Assembly (NCBI RefSeq): GCF_900496995.4
Contig: NC_044012.1
Location: 22,234,759 to 22,298,758, forward strand
Origin: Aquila chrysaetos chrysaetos
Taxonomy: Eukaryota > Chordata > Aves > Accipitriformes > Accipitridae
DNA length: 64,000 bases
Reading direction: 5' to 3'
Part shown: one piece after another, positions 24,801 to 36,600 of the stretch
How the letters are laid out: the number at the start of each line of letters is the position of its first letter
Numbering within the stretch: position 1 is the first letter of the stretch
The notes under the pieces: generated by a model
The model's input: the letters and a program-made list of their open reading frames with translations, nothing else
Database searches by the model: none
What the model was told of the DNA's origin: nothing
Position numbers and translations under genes: made by a program

Positions 24801-26789
24801 AGTCTCGTGATTTGTCCGGTGGATCCAACTCTGTGTTTCTTGCTTCGAGTACGTGGGTGTCAATGCGGGGATAGAACAGCCCTTGCTGTTGTGGCACAGG
24901 GCATCCCTGGCCATGAGCCTGGTTTAGCAGCTGCCTGCTGTGACAAGTCTTAAATGTAGCGACCGATGCTCCATCAGGCCCCGCTCAAACCCCGCACTGG
25001 GGACAGTCTTTTGGACTCGGTGCCACAGCAAGCCCGCCTGCAAGCTGTTGTGCAGGAGAAGCGAAGGGCAGCAGCTGTCTGATGGACAATGTTTAAAAGT
25101 CACGGTGGGCAGTTATTGGGGAGAGAGAGAACGGGCCATCAGTGCTCCCTGGAGACAGGAGTCCTTGGAAAGACCACTCCAGGGGGTTTGTGCAGCAGGA
25201 AAGCGGTGCCAGACCTTCCAACAGCCATAACCTCTGCATGCTGAGGATCTCGGGCGATTAGATCTAGCAGGAATGTCATGATGGCAGAAGTATCTGATGA
25301 TGAGGCCAGCATGAGAGAGATTGCATCTGTGGCTGGTCTGCCTTTAACATTTCCCTTTTCTCCAAAGGATGAGCATCTCTGAACTCTGATGGAGGGAAGG
25401 TAGCGGTAGCAATATCAGCATGGCTGTGCCCTTTACTGCCTTGCAGGTTTGGAGTGAGGTTTCCCTGCATGTCAGATGCTTATGAACAAGATCTGCTCAG
25501 CCTAGCAATGGAGAGTGCACAGGAGCTGGGCTTTCTGAGCTTCGTCCGAGAAGGAGTGTACTGTCTGCAGGCCGGTCCCTCCTATGAAACTATTGCCGAG
25601 TGCCGTGCGCTGCATGCGCTGGGAGGGGATGCTGTAGGTAAGCTGCCTGGGCTGGGCTGGTAGGGTTGGTTGGGCACATGGATTAAACAGTTCATTCTGC
25701 TCAAGGCTGACTTTCTTCCGTCTTTGACTCTTCGTCTAATTCTCCTGGGCCTAGAGAAATGAGCTCTGTGTATTTCTACTTAGTTCTGCAGTGGCTTAGT
25801 GCGGCTCCTAGGGTGGATCTGCAGAAAGTCTCTGTGCTTATGGCTGCCCAGGGCAGGGATCCCAGCACAATGTTGTGTTTATTTCCCAAACACAAATCTC
25901 CCACGCTCAGATGGCTCATCTTCAGCAGGACTGAGGGGGGCCCAATCAGGAATAAAGTCCTTTTCTATTATTTTAAAAATTCTGACACTGTAAGGATTTT
26001 TCACTGTGCCTCTTTCCTACAAAACAGCCCTCCATAAGAGTCTTGATTGTTTAGGGATGGTAATTATGGATACCTTCCCAACTCCATATGAGGAAGGTAA
26101 GCGACATGATCCATAAGATTCCTCCAGCTTGACTCCTGGCTTGTGGAAGTCTGTTCATTAATATCTGCAGATTTATTGTGTGTGAGGAAAGGAGCTCAGC
26201 TTCCCACAAAGCCGTTTTTCTTTGTGATAGCTTTTTTAGCTGAGGAAGAGAAGAGCCAAATGACACAGCACGTCAGTACTTCTCTTAGCAAGGCTGCAAG
26301 CAGTCTGACACGTCTTGGGGAGAGAGACATAGCATGCAGGAATCAAAAGTGGAAGGTTTATTGTGCTGAGCAGGGTTGTAACTGTAGTGCTACAGCTATT
26401 ACAGCCTTACAAGTATCGCAGCCTTTAACTATTACATAGCTCAGAAAGAGAGAGCTGTGGGGGGATGAGACAAGGGCATGTGCTGAAGGTAGGATGTGGT
26501 TTGCAGCCTTGGAGAGATCTTGTTTTTGTGTAAATCCTAACTCATCCTGGTCCTTTCCTCTCCTACCGTAGGCATGAGCACTGTCCCAGAAGTAATTGTA
26601 GCCAGGCATTGTGGCCTCCGAGTACTTGGGATCTCCCTCATCACCAACAAAGCGGTGATGAACTACAACAGTCAAGAGAAAGCCAACCACGAGGAAGTGC
26701 TGCGCATCTCGGTGGTCCGGGCTGAAGCCCTGCAGAAACTGGTCACGCACCTCATTGGCAAGCTGGGGGAAAACACAAACTCTCCGTGA
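15834..26789 (+). CDS. PNP: purine nucleoside phosphorylase (PNP family), six exons
   Basis: Cytosolic trimeric enzyme of the low-molecular-mass PNP family. It splits inosine and guanosine with phosphate to the base plus ribose-1-phosphate. Exons: 15834-15856, 19209-19378, 19693-19796, 21765-21940, 25447-25637 and 26572-26789 (with stop). All junctions are GT/AG and phases agree, giving 293 residues against 289 in human PNP. Residues align with human at a constant offset of four: phosphate-site S37, H68, R88 and S224; H90, Y92, A120 and F163 (contributed by the neighbouring subunit); catalytic E205, N247 and H261. One change is seen: human Phe200, which stacks on the base, is Tyr204. Exon 1 is the least certain part, since it codes for only seven residues plus two bases. 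Whether this is the orthologue of human PNP (14q11) or a separate vertebrate paralogue cannot be settled here, so the symbol is by family. No clear polyadenylation signal was found. Confidence 0.92.
20645..21226 (-). mobile_element. solo LTR of an endogenous retrovirus, ERVL-like
   Basis: A 582-bp element with TGTC...GACA ends, flanked by a perfect 5-bp direct repeat ACTCC (20640-20644 and 21227-21231). A 5-bp duplication fits class III ERVL elements. The sequence resembles an LTR I recall as abundant in neoavian birds. In that orientation it lies on the minus strand, with an ATTAAA signal at 20779-20774 and a decayed TATA region near 20955. There are no internal viral genes, so it arose by LTR-LTR recombination. 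It sits in intron 3 of PNP, antisense to it. Confidence 0.9.
22701..22766 (+). mobile_element. CR1 LINE 3' end fragment
   Basis: Contains the hallmark avian CR1 tail: GGAGGTTGGACTAGATGACC, then GAGGTCCCTTC and a single degenerate ATCTATGATCCT terminal unit. It is severely 5'-truncated and diverged, and lies in PNP intron 4. The fragment may extend further 5', but I cannot recognise more. Confidence 0.85.
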
Positions 26790-29700
26790 CCTCCAGCCAT
26801 TTATCATTCATATCGTAACGTGTGAACACTAGTGAGTGCTGGGGGAGAGCTGTTGGTGAGACTCTCCCCTTCTGCTCTCCTGATTTTGAATAGACATTTT
26901 GATCTTCGTCCCTGTGCTTTAGCTGGTCAGGCACAGAGGTTTGCTTCGAGTTTTGCCAGAATGATCCCCTTGTTAGTAGCCAGTGACCAAGACAGCTTTC
27001 TGGCACTTAAACAGGGTCTGACCTCTGACAGATTCCCAAACCCATATGTCAGCAATGAGCCCCTCGGTACCATGAGCTCCAGCTCCCCCTCATTCCACTG
27101 AGAGTATTTGATGTTTCTTGCCCGCGGTGCAGCCTCTCTCAGCTCAGCACCCTCCTGCCCCTGAGTGTCTGCTCCCTTCTTGTGCTGAGCCCCTACACCG
27201 GGAGCCAGGTCAAGAGTTGGTTGCAGGGCTTGGTGCCCGCTGGGCATGTTTTGGTAGGGCCTGATCTGAAGCCAGTGGAAGTCCACAAAAAGACTCTGAG
27301 TTTTGGGTAAGGACCTGGATACATAAAATGGGGTAGGCTAAAGATGAGATCTGTCTGGAACAAGCAATGCTGCAGAGCAGGTGAATTGCAATTGATTTTA
27401 GAGCTTGGAAAGCCACTGCATCCCAATGCATGGGTTTGTATTCCCTTACCATCCTAGGTGGTCTCCCCAGAAAGCCCTCTCTTTGCTCACTTCTTGGCTT
27501 TTCATGACCAGCCACAGAGCTCAGTAGCTGTTTGCTACAATGCAGCTTGCCCCCAACACCCCCTCACACCTCTCTGCTCTGTTTCCAGCCTTGAATCACT
27601 ATTGCCCTATTTAACAGTGTGAAAGTGCAGCTCAGGTACGAGGCATGACTTGTCGATGCACGGTGTGAGAGTGGCCAAGCTGGAAACAGGATCCAGGTCC
27701 AGCTCTGCCTGGTTTTGTTCCTTCTGTTTCTGGATGTCTTGGAGATCAGCAGCTTGAGCCACTTACACTGGAGACCACTTACCTTTTGGTGTCCCAGGAC
27801 AGAGAGATCAGTTTGACCCAGTGTTTCACCCCAGCTTTGCTCTGCTGCAGGGACTGCAGCAGATGTTGGAGCACCAATGGTTTGTGGAGTTTAATGAAAT
27901 GAAATTACAGTGGAAATTATTTTGGAACAGATATGATATTTTTCTGACTTTCCTGGTCCTCTTACATGAAGAAATTGAGCCTAGCAGTGAGTAAAGGACA
28001 AAGAGGAGAGGCCACCATGCTCTCTTTTACCAGTGTGCTGATGGTCTGTCAAGGAAGGGCGACTATTCACCAGAACGGTGCATTATTTATTGTTCCCTAA
28101 AGGTCAAGCTGAGCCATGGATGTAGCTGGATGTGAAACAGTGACTGTAATTATTAGGTAACCTTTTTCCCTTCATTTATCTTGGACCTCTCTATAAAGCC
28201 CATCACTGTCATAGCTAAATGTTTTCAGTTGACACAGTGGTCTGAACTGAAGACACCCAACTGGTCATGGAGAGCTCCCAATCTGCCTTCCTAAATTTAG
28301 CTGATCAATTGTTTTCCACTGACAGTCGCCCTCCGTCACAGCCTTCAGCTTTCCATGACATTTCTTCAGCTCCAGGCGCAAAAGGATGTTGTGGCCTGGT
28401 GAGTTTTTTCCAGACGGGCATTTGCTTGAAGCCCTTCATGCTGCAATCATTGGTGTCAACTGCTGTATTAATGGTGCAGATGTTGCCACCAGGAGGAACA
28501 GAGTTGTGCCGTGCAAGTTTTCCGTGAAACGGTAGCATTTCAGGTGTAGAAGAGATCTTGGGGTGGCTGCTGTCCTCTTCCCTTCTCCTGAGCAGAGTTA
28601 CCTGTGGGCAGTCCAGACAAATATCTGCCCAGCCTGGTCTTGAGGACTTCTGGAGGGGGAGGATTCGTTGTCTGTGCTTTACTGGCCGAGTCACTTGTTC
28701 AGCAGCTCCTGACACTTGGAGGAGCCCTCTGAGACAGCAGCTCTTTCCATTTGATGGGTCTGACTGTCAAGACAGTCTCAGGGACCAGCTCTGGTGGTAA
28801 TATGCAAAGGGAAGGAGACTCCAGCTCCTTTTGCCACAAGGCTGTTGCCTTTTCAGGTCTAGCAGGAGTGAAGTGCTCGTCAACGGTGGCAGCAAAAGCA
28901 GTGAAATATGAAAAGTGGCAGATGTGCAGAGCAAGAAGGAACCACTTCTACCTGCTGCCTTTTCAGACTTGTCCCAGTATGGGCTTGTTACAGGGCAGAG
29001 AGAGAGCAGATAATTTCCCCTGCCTAGAAAATGGTGCTTCACATTCATCTAATTAATACTTGGTAAATACAAAGTCTCTCAAGTGTGAGTGGAAGACAGC
29101 TGTGCTGCTAGCTGTAGCTAGAGAGCAGCCAGAGTAGCTAAGGCTGGGATTTCAGCAGGCTCCATTAATTAATCAGAGTCAGGCTGGACCGCACTGTGAA
29201 GAGAAGCATCCAAAAAACCTGCTGTTGTGCTGGTGCTTCTTAAGCCAGGCTTGAGATGATGAGGAGCTTGGCAGCAGCACCTGCTTTCAGTAGGCTGGGT
29301 CTGCTCCTCTCTCCAGCCGTACCAGAGGCAGAGTGTGAAACCCATACCATGCACTTGTATCTTGATACAACTTAAAATTTAATCTGAAAATCACCCTGCC
29401 ATTAAATCTTTGGCAAACTATGTCTGTTTTTAAAGAAATATTTTTCTAAATACCATTTGAGCCCTTAAACAGTGGGGGGCTCTTCTTTCTGCTGTCCAAG
29501 GTTGACTTGGATGGCTCAAACTCTGCATGAATGTCCTGATTTTTGCCCCTGTAAATGATGAAAGGGAAGATGCCCTGAGCACTTTGGAAGTGATCTTGCT
29601 CATGCTTTGGGGGAGAGAAGGGGAGTACAATTAACAGGTGGGTTCATCTGATTTTGGAGATACTTTTAATCCAATTGGGGGGGGGGTTTACTGCTGCTGA

Positions 29701-32700
29701 GTTTCAAAAGGCTGAAAGGCAATGATGCAAGGCGGGGGAAGATGTGTAGGGAAGAAACAGGGAGGAAATAAAACCTGCTGTGATCCTGAAAACAGTGGTT
29801 TTGTTTGCTGTGCCAATACCATGGGCTAGAAAGGAGTCATTTAGCTGTACCCCCTGTATCCACCTCCCAGGCTGGAGGACAGCCCTGGGGGACCAGAGCA
29901 CCAGTGCCCAAAGCTCGGCATAATTGGGACCAACATTTGACCAGCACTTCGCACAGGTATTTCTTACTGATCCCACTGGGCTGAGGAACTCTCGGAAAAA
30001 AGACCAAGAACCAAAGGACCTCAACTAACTTTTGAGCAGCTGAAAGGTATGATGGGCTGTGGTGCTGTCAGTGCAGCAAGTCGTCTATGCTGGAGGCAGG
30101 ACATGGTTTCCTTGATGCTGTGCATTTCATTTAGTGCTCTTAGTGGTCTCTGACAACATCCATGGCTGAAATGAGTAGATCATAACACAACCTTGGCTTC
30201 TTTTCACTCCTGTACTCTGTGCCACTTATCTACTTCTGAAATTCAGGCTGTTATGGTCATAGGAAAAGCTGGAAGATGCATGAAAAGCTTAAAAAAACAA
30301 AACAAACCACCCTAGCAAGTAGAAAAAGAGAACCCCAAATTGCATGACTGATCCTGGCTTTTTCAGGGCTATGGTTAGCAATGAGCTCGGGTGCTGCCTG
30401 GTTAGCAAATGCCACCAGCACAAGGGGTCCCATGCTGCCATACCCGTGGCAGGGGGACCCATGGCAGACCTGTGTTAGTGCGGGGAAGAGCTGGCACAAC
30501 TCCTCCTTTACTCTCTCACAGCCATGGTTTCATGAGCCAGTCCTTTGTACCAGCCCTTTCCTTTTCCTTACTCATCAGTCCAGAGAAAAGTTTTCAAGTT
30601 ATGGGGTCCTGCTGCTTCCAGTCCCCTGGAGAAGATGGAGATGTTATATTGATGCCCTCATGTGTGACTCACGTAAAGGTGTGATGTCAAGAGGAGAAAT
30701 CTCTGATACAACCCTTGGCTGGACCATATAATGAGTTTATATAAGCAGAGATCTCTGCTGTTATCTGAGAAACAACCGTGCAACCTCCCGCCAAAAATCT
30801 GAATGTGGGATCCATCCCGTTTCCTTTGCAAGGCTCGGTTTCCCAGACTCTTTCTTTTATGTGAGATTCGCTGTTTACACTCTTTTCTATATAAAAGTAA
30901 ACCAAAAAGCTTTTAAAAAAACGTGCTATCTGTCTCAGCTCAGCAGCTGAACATATGCTTTGCCTTCAAGTTATCAAAATTCCTTTAGACATTTCTCTTA
31001 ATTCTCTGCAGCTGAATTAAGGGGTTTCTGCTATGGTAGTGGGGGTTTTTTTGTGGTGTTTTGTGGGGTTTTTTTTTCCAAAAGCTTTAGGTCTTCACTG
31101 AAAAGATTTCATGTGCTGGGAAGAATTAAACTCTTCCCTGCCACGCTGAATACGCAGAGCAAGAGGGAGCGATGCAGTGCAGGTCATGGCAGTGAGCCGA
31201 TCTCAATTCCTTGCCGAATTAAAGCCTGACTCTGTAAGCAGCATGAGGGTCTGTTATTTCCAAAATCTGATGGCACTTTGAGATAGGACTTGGTTTAAGA
31301 GCCAGGACGCTGGCAAAGCCTGAAGGGGACCACCCAGCCTTTTCTCCTGCAGAGAGGACATCCTCTCCTGCCATGCCTGGAGCCTGGACACCTATGCTGG
31401 GAGATGGCTTTTAACAGAACAACCACCACTTGCTTTCCTCACCCAAAGCTTCACAGCCCTCTTTAAAACTCTCCCAATCTTAGCAAACCCCTTCCTGGAG
31501 TAATGAGCCCTTCTTGCCCCACCAGGTGCTTTGTAGAGGTAGCTTGAGGAAGTATTTCCCCAGGGATTGCAGGGAGTGGGTTCAGGGCACTGCCGGAGCC
31601 CAAATTTTGCTCCCAGGTACCAACTTGGAGCAACCTTGGGTCTTCATCAGCAGAGAGGTGGGTGTCCTGGAGCAATGTGACAGTGCTTGACCCAGAGCCA
31701 TCTCCCCTGTGGGCTGAGGCTCTGCTCAGCACGGAGCAGATGATGGACCAGTGCTGGGGACCCGACGCTCCCCCGTGCCCCTTCTCCCCGCAGCTTGGGG
31801 ACGCATCCCTGAGCCCAGCCCCACAGAGGCAGTGGGTGTCCACTTTCAGCCCCCAGGAAAACTTTGCTCTGGAGGGAGGGGGATGGAAAAGCAGTGGAGT
31901 CTGCTGGGGAAAATTGTGCTCCAGTAATGGGAAAAGGAGGCTTTTTTGGGACTCGTCTCCATGCCAGACCCCAGGAAATGTGAACTGAATACCTAGGATG
32001 CCCTTCGGTGTCTCTGTGCGTGCTTGAAGGCTGCGTTGTGTGGCAGGGAGGAGGAGAAGGGCATCCTGCTGCTCCGTGTCCCAGCCTGGCTCTCCCTGTG
32101 GGATGCTGGCACAGCATCTCCCTCCCCATGCCCGGAGTCTGGCATCCTGCCCTGCCCCAGCTCCTCATGGCCTTAAAACCAGGCTTGGGGCTGTCTCCAT
32201 TGCACTGAGCTCCTCCAGTCCCCAAGCCTGCTCCCCCTGCAAATTGGGGGGAGCACCTCGCACCCCCTTTTCTCCCAGCGGAGAGACAAGAACAAGAGGC
32301 ACCAGCAGCCGGCAGGGTGTGCAGTCCCCCAGTAACTCCCTGCAGCTGCCTGCTGCTGCTCCATCCCTGCTCTGCACACGTCTGAACTTTCCTGCCTTCT
32401 TCTCATCTTTAATTAAGCACTTCTATTGGCCAAGCCTTCTTGCTGGATCTGAATTATGGGTTTTTTTTCCCCTCGTAGCCGTGGCAACGCTTCCCCTGGG
32501 CAGGCTGTGCTGGAGCCAGTGACAAACCCCACGTGTGGCTGTTTGTTTGGGCCTGGAAATTTCCCTGCTGTTTGGGAAAACTTGGGAAAAGAAAATCCCC
32601 CGATGAAATGGTGGGTGGCAAGGGGAGCCCGGGTGAGAAACTTTGCTTTTTGGGCTGAACATCACTCCCATCCCTCCAAGGACACCCCCTCCAGCAGGGA

Positions 32701-32920
32701 TGGCAAAACCTTGATCCAAGGGTTCCTTGGGTTTTCCTCCAAAAGACAGGCACAGTGTCCAGGTTTCACATCCTTCCCCCAGCCATGTGTCACGGGTGAG
32801 AGCCCTGCTGTGGCCATTGCATGGTTCCTCGGTGGCGGTGGCACTGGGACTGCCTCCGCCCTGCTCCTCCTGTTAGGACCAGCAAATCATGAGCCACAAA
32901 GCTGCCATCAGGAGCCCAGT
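26790..32920. other. PNP 3' flank and intergenic region
   Basis: Just over 6 kb between the PNP stop and the CALB2 upstream minisatellite. The first part must include the PNP 3' UTR, but no nearby canonical AATAAA was noticed, so its end is unknown. There is no recognisable coding exon, RNA gene or complete mobile element. Open frames of 100-190 codons in the GC-rich right half occur on both strands and overlap one another, so they look compositional. Confidence 0.55.
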
Positions 32921-32924
32921 GAGG

Positions 32925-33410
32925 CAGGGGGGCAGTGACAAGGCACACAGATGCGGTGACACAGGGCAGGGACACGGTGACAGGGGTAGGGCTGTGTGAC
33001 GCGGATGAGGGCTGGGTGGCACAGGAAGGGATGCAGGGACTTGGGGAAGGGATGCAGTGATAGGCGGGAGGAGGTGGCAGGCCAGGGCAGGGTGACAAGG
33101 CAGGGCTAGGTGTCAGGACAGGGGTAGGTGACATTAGGCAGGGCAGGTGACACAGGGCAGGGGTAGGTGACATAGTACAGGAATAGCTGGTATGGGGCAG
33201 GGGTAGGTGATGGGGTAGGTGAAGTCAGGCAGGGCAGGTGACAGGGCAGGGGTAGGTGACATGGGGCAGGGATAGGTGATGGGGTAGGTGACGTCAAGCA
33301 GGGCAGGTGACATAGAGCCGGGGTAGGCGACATGGGGCAGGGGTAGGTGACGTCAAGCAGGGCAGGTGACATAGCGCAGGGTAGGTGACAAGGCAGGGAC
33401 AAGTGGCGGG
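32925..33410. repeat. minisatellite upstream of CALB2
   Basis: Degenerate tandem repeat built on GGTGACA and GGGCAGG words, for example GGGGCAGGGGTAGGTGACAT. Unit length is about 20 bp, sometimes joined into units of about 40 bp containing GTGACGTCAAGCAGGGCA. It is more regular from about 33100 and ends about 220 bp before the CALB2 TATA box. It creates a long spurious minus-strand open frame. Confidence 0.85.
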
Positions 33411-33419
33411 GCGCAGGCT

Positions 33420-33690
33420 GTCCCCCACGGTGCCCAGTGCTGCCCCTGCCAGTCCCGGTCTCCCGGTGCCCGCTCCCGTGGCGGTGCCGGTGTCCGGGTG
33501 GCCGGGTGTCCCCGCGTCCCGTCGTCCCCCCCCGCGGTGCCGGTGTCCCGCTGCCCGCCCCCCCCGGTGCCCGGCCGGTGTCCCGGGGCAGCGGCGCCCC
33601 CTGGCGGCGGCGGGCGGCGGCGGCGGCGGCGGGTATAAAAGGCGGCGGGCGGGAGGGCGGCGGCGGCAGCAGCGGCGGCGGGAGCGGGAG
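33420..33690 (+). promoter_or_regulatory. CALB2 promoter with TATA box
   Basis: GC/CpG-rich sequence with a perfect TATAAAA at 33634-33640. This puts the start near 33665 and gives a very short 5' UTR before the ATG at 33691. A CTCF-like motif lies just upstream. A clear TATA box inside a CpG island suits a strongly cell-type-restricted gene such as calretinin. Confidence 0.8.
33594..33607 (-). promoter_or_regulatory. CTCF-like motif at CALB2 promoter
   Basis: The minus strand reads CCGCCAGGGGGCGC. It matches the CTCF core consensus CCASYAGRKGGCRS at all positions except A to G at the third base, a commonly tolerated change. It lies 27 bp upstream of the TATA box. Occupancy is not demonstrable from sequence. 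Confidence 0.55.
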
Positions 33691-36600
33691 ATGGCCGGCC
33701 CGCAGCAGGCCCCGCACCTCCACCTGGCCGAGCTCACCGCCTCCCAGTTCCTCGACGTCTGGCGACATTTCGACGCGGACGGTCAGTCCCGGGACGCGGG
33801 GGGACCCGCCGCCACCCCCCCAAAACCGGCGGGGAGGGCAGCGGGCTGAACATCCCCGGGAGTGCGGGGCTGGGGGGGGGGGGGGGGGACATGATGGAGA
33901 GTCCCCGGACATCTCGTCGGGGGCAAGCCCAGAGGAAGTAGAGCCTCCGCCGCCGCTGCCCGGGGAAAACGGAGAGTTCCCGGGGCAATGGAGAGCCCCC
34001 AGGATGATGGAGAACCCCCGGGGTGCAGCCCCGTCGCGGGGGAGCTCCGGGATCGGGAAGGCCATCGCCCCCCCGCCCCGGACCTCCCCATCGGGAAAGG
34101 CTGGGGAGCCCCAGCACCGGCCCCCGCCGGGAGCTCCCAGCCCGTGGGACGTTGAGCCCCGGGTCTCCTTCGTGCGTCCCCCGACTGCCAGGTCCCCCGA
34201 GAGCTGGGGTTTGCTCAGGGCTGCTGTCATCCCTGGGTGCTGGCCGGGGGGGGTCCTGCCCTTCCCGCCGTGTCCCCTCCCAGGAAACCCCTGCCTGGTG
34301 CCCACCATCAGTCCCCTCCATCCCTTCTGCCACCGTGGTGCCCCAACCTTGGCACCTGGGTTGCCTGGCTCTTTGGGGGACAACACGGCCACCAGCCTGG
34401 CCCCAGGGCCAACCCCTTGCCCTGGAGGTGGGGGGGTGACAGAGGGGGTGCCCCTTGCCTGGAGCAGGGTGAGGAATGGCCCCTCCATGGCTGGAGCGCT
34501 CGGTCCCTCCCCACCTGCTCCCCAGCCCAGCAAAACCTCTCCCTGGGGATGCTGTGGCAGTAGCCATGCCCCCAACAGGGATGTCACCTCCCCACGGAGT
34601 CACAGCTGAGCATGCCACCCCTAGTCCCCATCACTGTCAGCCCCAGAAAGGGGGGAGAGGGACAGGGAATGCAAAAAGCAGCATCATTTTGGTGGGAAAA
34701 TAGTTTATTTCAGGGCTGTGGTGCAGTGAAGGAGGCTCAGCCTGCTGGGAAAAGGAGCCCCGGGGGAAAGCACTTGCCCTTCCCTGGGTCTCCCATCCCT
34801 GGGGGGAGGTTTGGGGACCGACCCTCCCAGTAACTGCGTCATGCAGTGTTCCGGGCGTGCTGAAGCTCAGCCCGCTCTGGGTGCCCTCCTGGCCGCGCCG
34901 TCGGGGTCCCTCCTGCGGCCCCACAGCGCCGGGGGACACGAGCACGGCTGTCTCTGTCACTGCTGGAGCTGGCACTGGAACAACCGAGGGGTTGGGGAGG
35001 GTGGGAAGGTCACAGCCCAGTGGGAGTGGGCAGCTCCTGGTGTGGGGTGCCCAGCTGCCTTCCTGCAGCACATCCCGCTGCGCCCTTGGATGTGCTCCGT
35101 CATCTCCAAAACACAGAGGCAGGAACGGATCCAGCTTGGCCCGCGGCCCCTGGCCAGGGCAACGCTGTCGGGCTGCGCCACGGCAGGTGCCCAGGAGAGG
35201 AGGGACTCGGGTGGCAGGGGAGATGGTGGCCTTGACGAGGACGATGCTCGGCCGCACCAGGTGGGAGATCCAACAGCCATGGCTGCTCCCCTCTGCCGAC
35301 GGGCACAGGGTGATGTAGGGACCTGGGGTTCATCCCCCTGCGGATGGGGCTGTCTCACCCAAGCTCTTCCCTGTGCTTACACCCCTCCAGTGGGGTTTTC
35401 ACCTGCTTCCCCTTGGCTCCTCATGCCCCAGAGAAGTCCCTTTGGGTGTCTTTGATGTCCTCACTTTGCCAGCCACGGCCATCCCATGGCTCTGTGGTGT
35501 GGGGAGGCTCCGACGTGCAGCCGCGTGGACTGGCCATGGCTCTCTGGAGGGGAGAGCTGCTCCGCACCCTGCTGCTCTGCAGACGCAGATCAGACCTGTC
35601 CAAGCTGCTGCTTGGGAGAAACCAAACTACTGGCCATGACTTTTCTTGGCATTATTCTTTTTCCCTGCTCAAAACTCTTGCTGATTTTTTTTTTTCCAAC
35701 TGAATTCAAAGGAGCTTGGGGCTCTCCCACACCCACAAAAGCAAAACCCCTGGGAAGTGCAGTGGAAAGCTAAGCCCCTTGGTGGCTCACATTGGCACCC
35801 TGACATCACCAGAGCCCCTTGTCCCCTCCTGGGAGGGATGCTGCTCATCTGTCGGGATGAGGCCATCCAAGAGGAAGGTGCCCTGGGACTTCCCCAGGTG
35901 CTTCCAGCAGGGATGTGGATGGGTTATTCCCAGGGGAGAAGATGCTGCTGGGGAGCCCGCGGTTGATGATGCCGAAGGCGGCGCAGAGCAGGGCACCGTG
36001 GCCCGAGCCTCTGGGGGCTGAAATGGGGATGGGTTTGGGGGGGGGGGATGCCCATGAGGAAGACCCCTGGCTATCCCTCAGTCAGGCACTTCGGAGGAAA
36101 GGGCAGTGTCCCCCAGCTGTGCCCAGTTGTTGGTGGGAGGGACGATTTCTGGCAGGGAGGTGACATCTTGCCTGGCAGCACTGTGGAGCCTGTGTCCTCA
36201 CTGAGGTCCCCCAGCTGTGGCACGATCCTGCTGCTTTGAAGCATGCCAGTCACCCCCTCAAAGCCACCGAGGGCCAGTGCTGTGGGAGTGATCCATGGTT
36301 GGGTCCTGGCTGAGCCGTCCTGCCACCGAGCATCCTGCGGGCAGGGAAGGGCGGTGGATACCCCCGGTTCCGTAGGAACCACATCTTGGCATGGAGATCG
36401 GCAGCCAGGGGTGGGGGGTTACATGGGACAGGGACCTTTCTGAGTCCCCGGCCACCTCGGAGACCAGTGCTGGGCTGACCCCATCCTGGGACTGATCCTG
36501 CACCAGGGGGATGATGCTGTGCCAGCTGCCTTGTCTCTGCTCCCCGTTTGCCCTTACTGGCCACCACAGTGGGTTGAGAGGAGACAGTCCTGCTTGGGGG

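Noticed and set aside
31647-32225. A 192-codon minus-strand frame between PNP and CALB2
   Set aside because: It has GC-rich composition, overlapping frames on the other strand and no family resemblance.
33106-34587. A 493-codon minus-strand open frame across the CALB2 promoter
   Set aside because: It is made of minisatellite and GC-rich promoter sequence antisense to a certain gene, with Pro/Gly/Arg low complexity and overlapping frames elsewhere.
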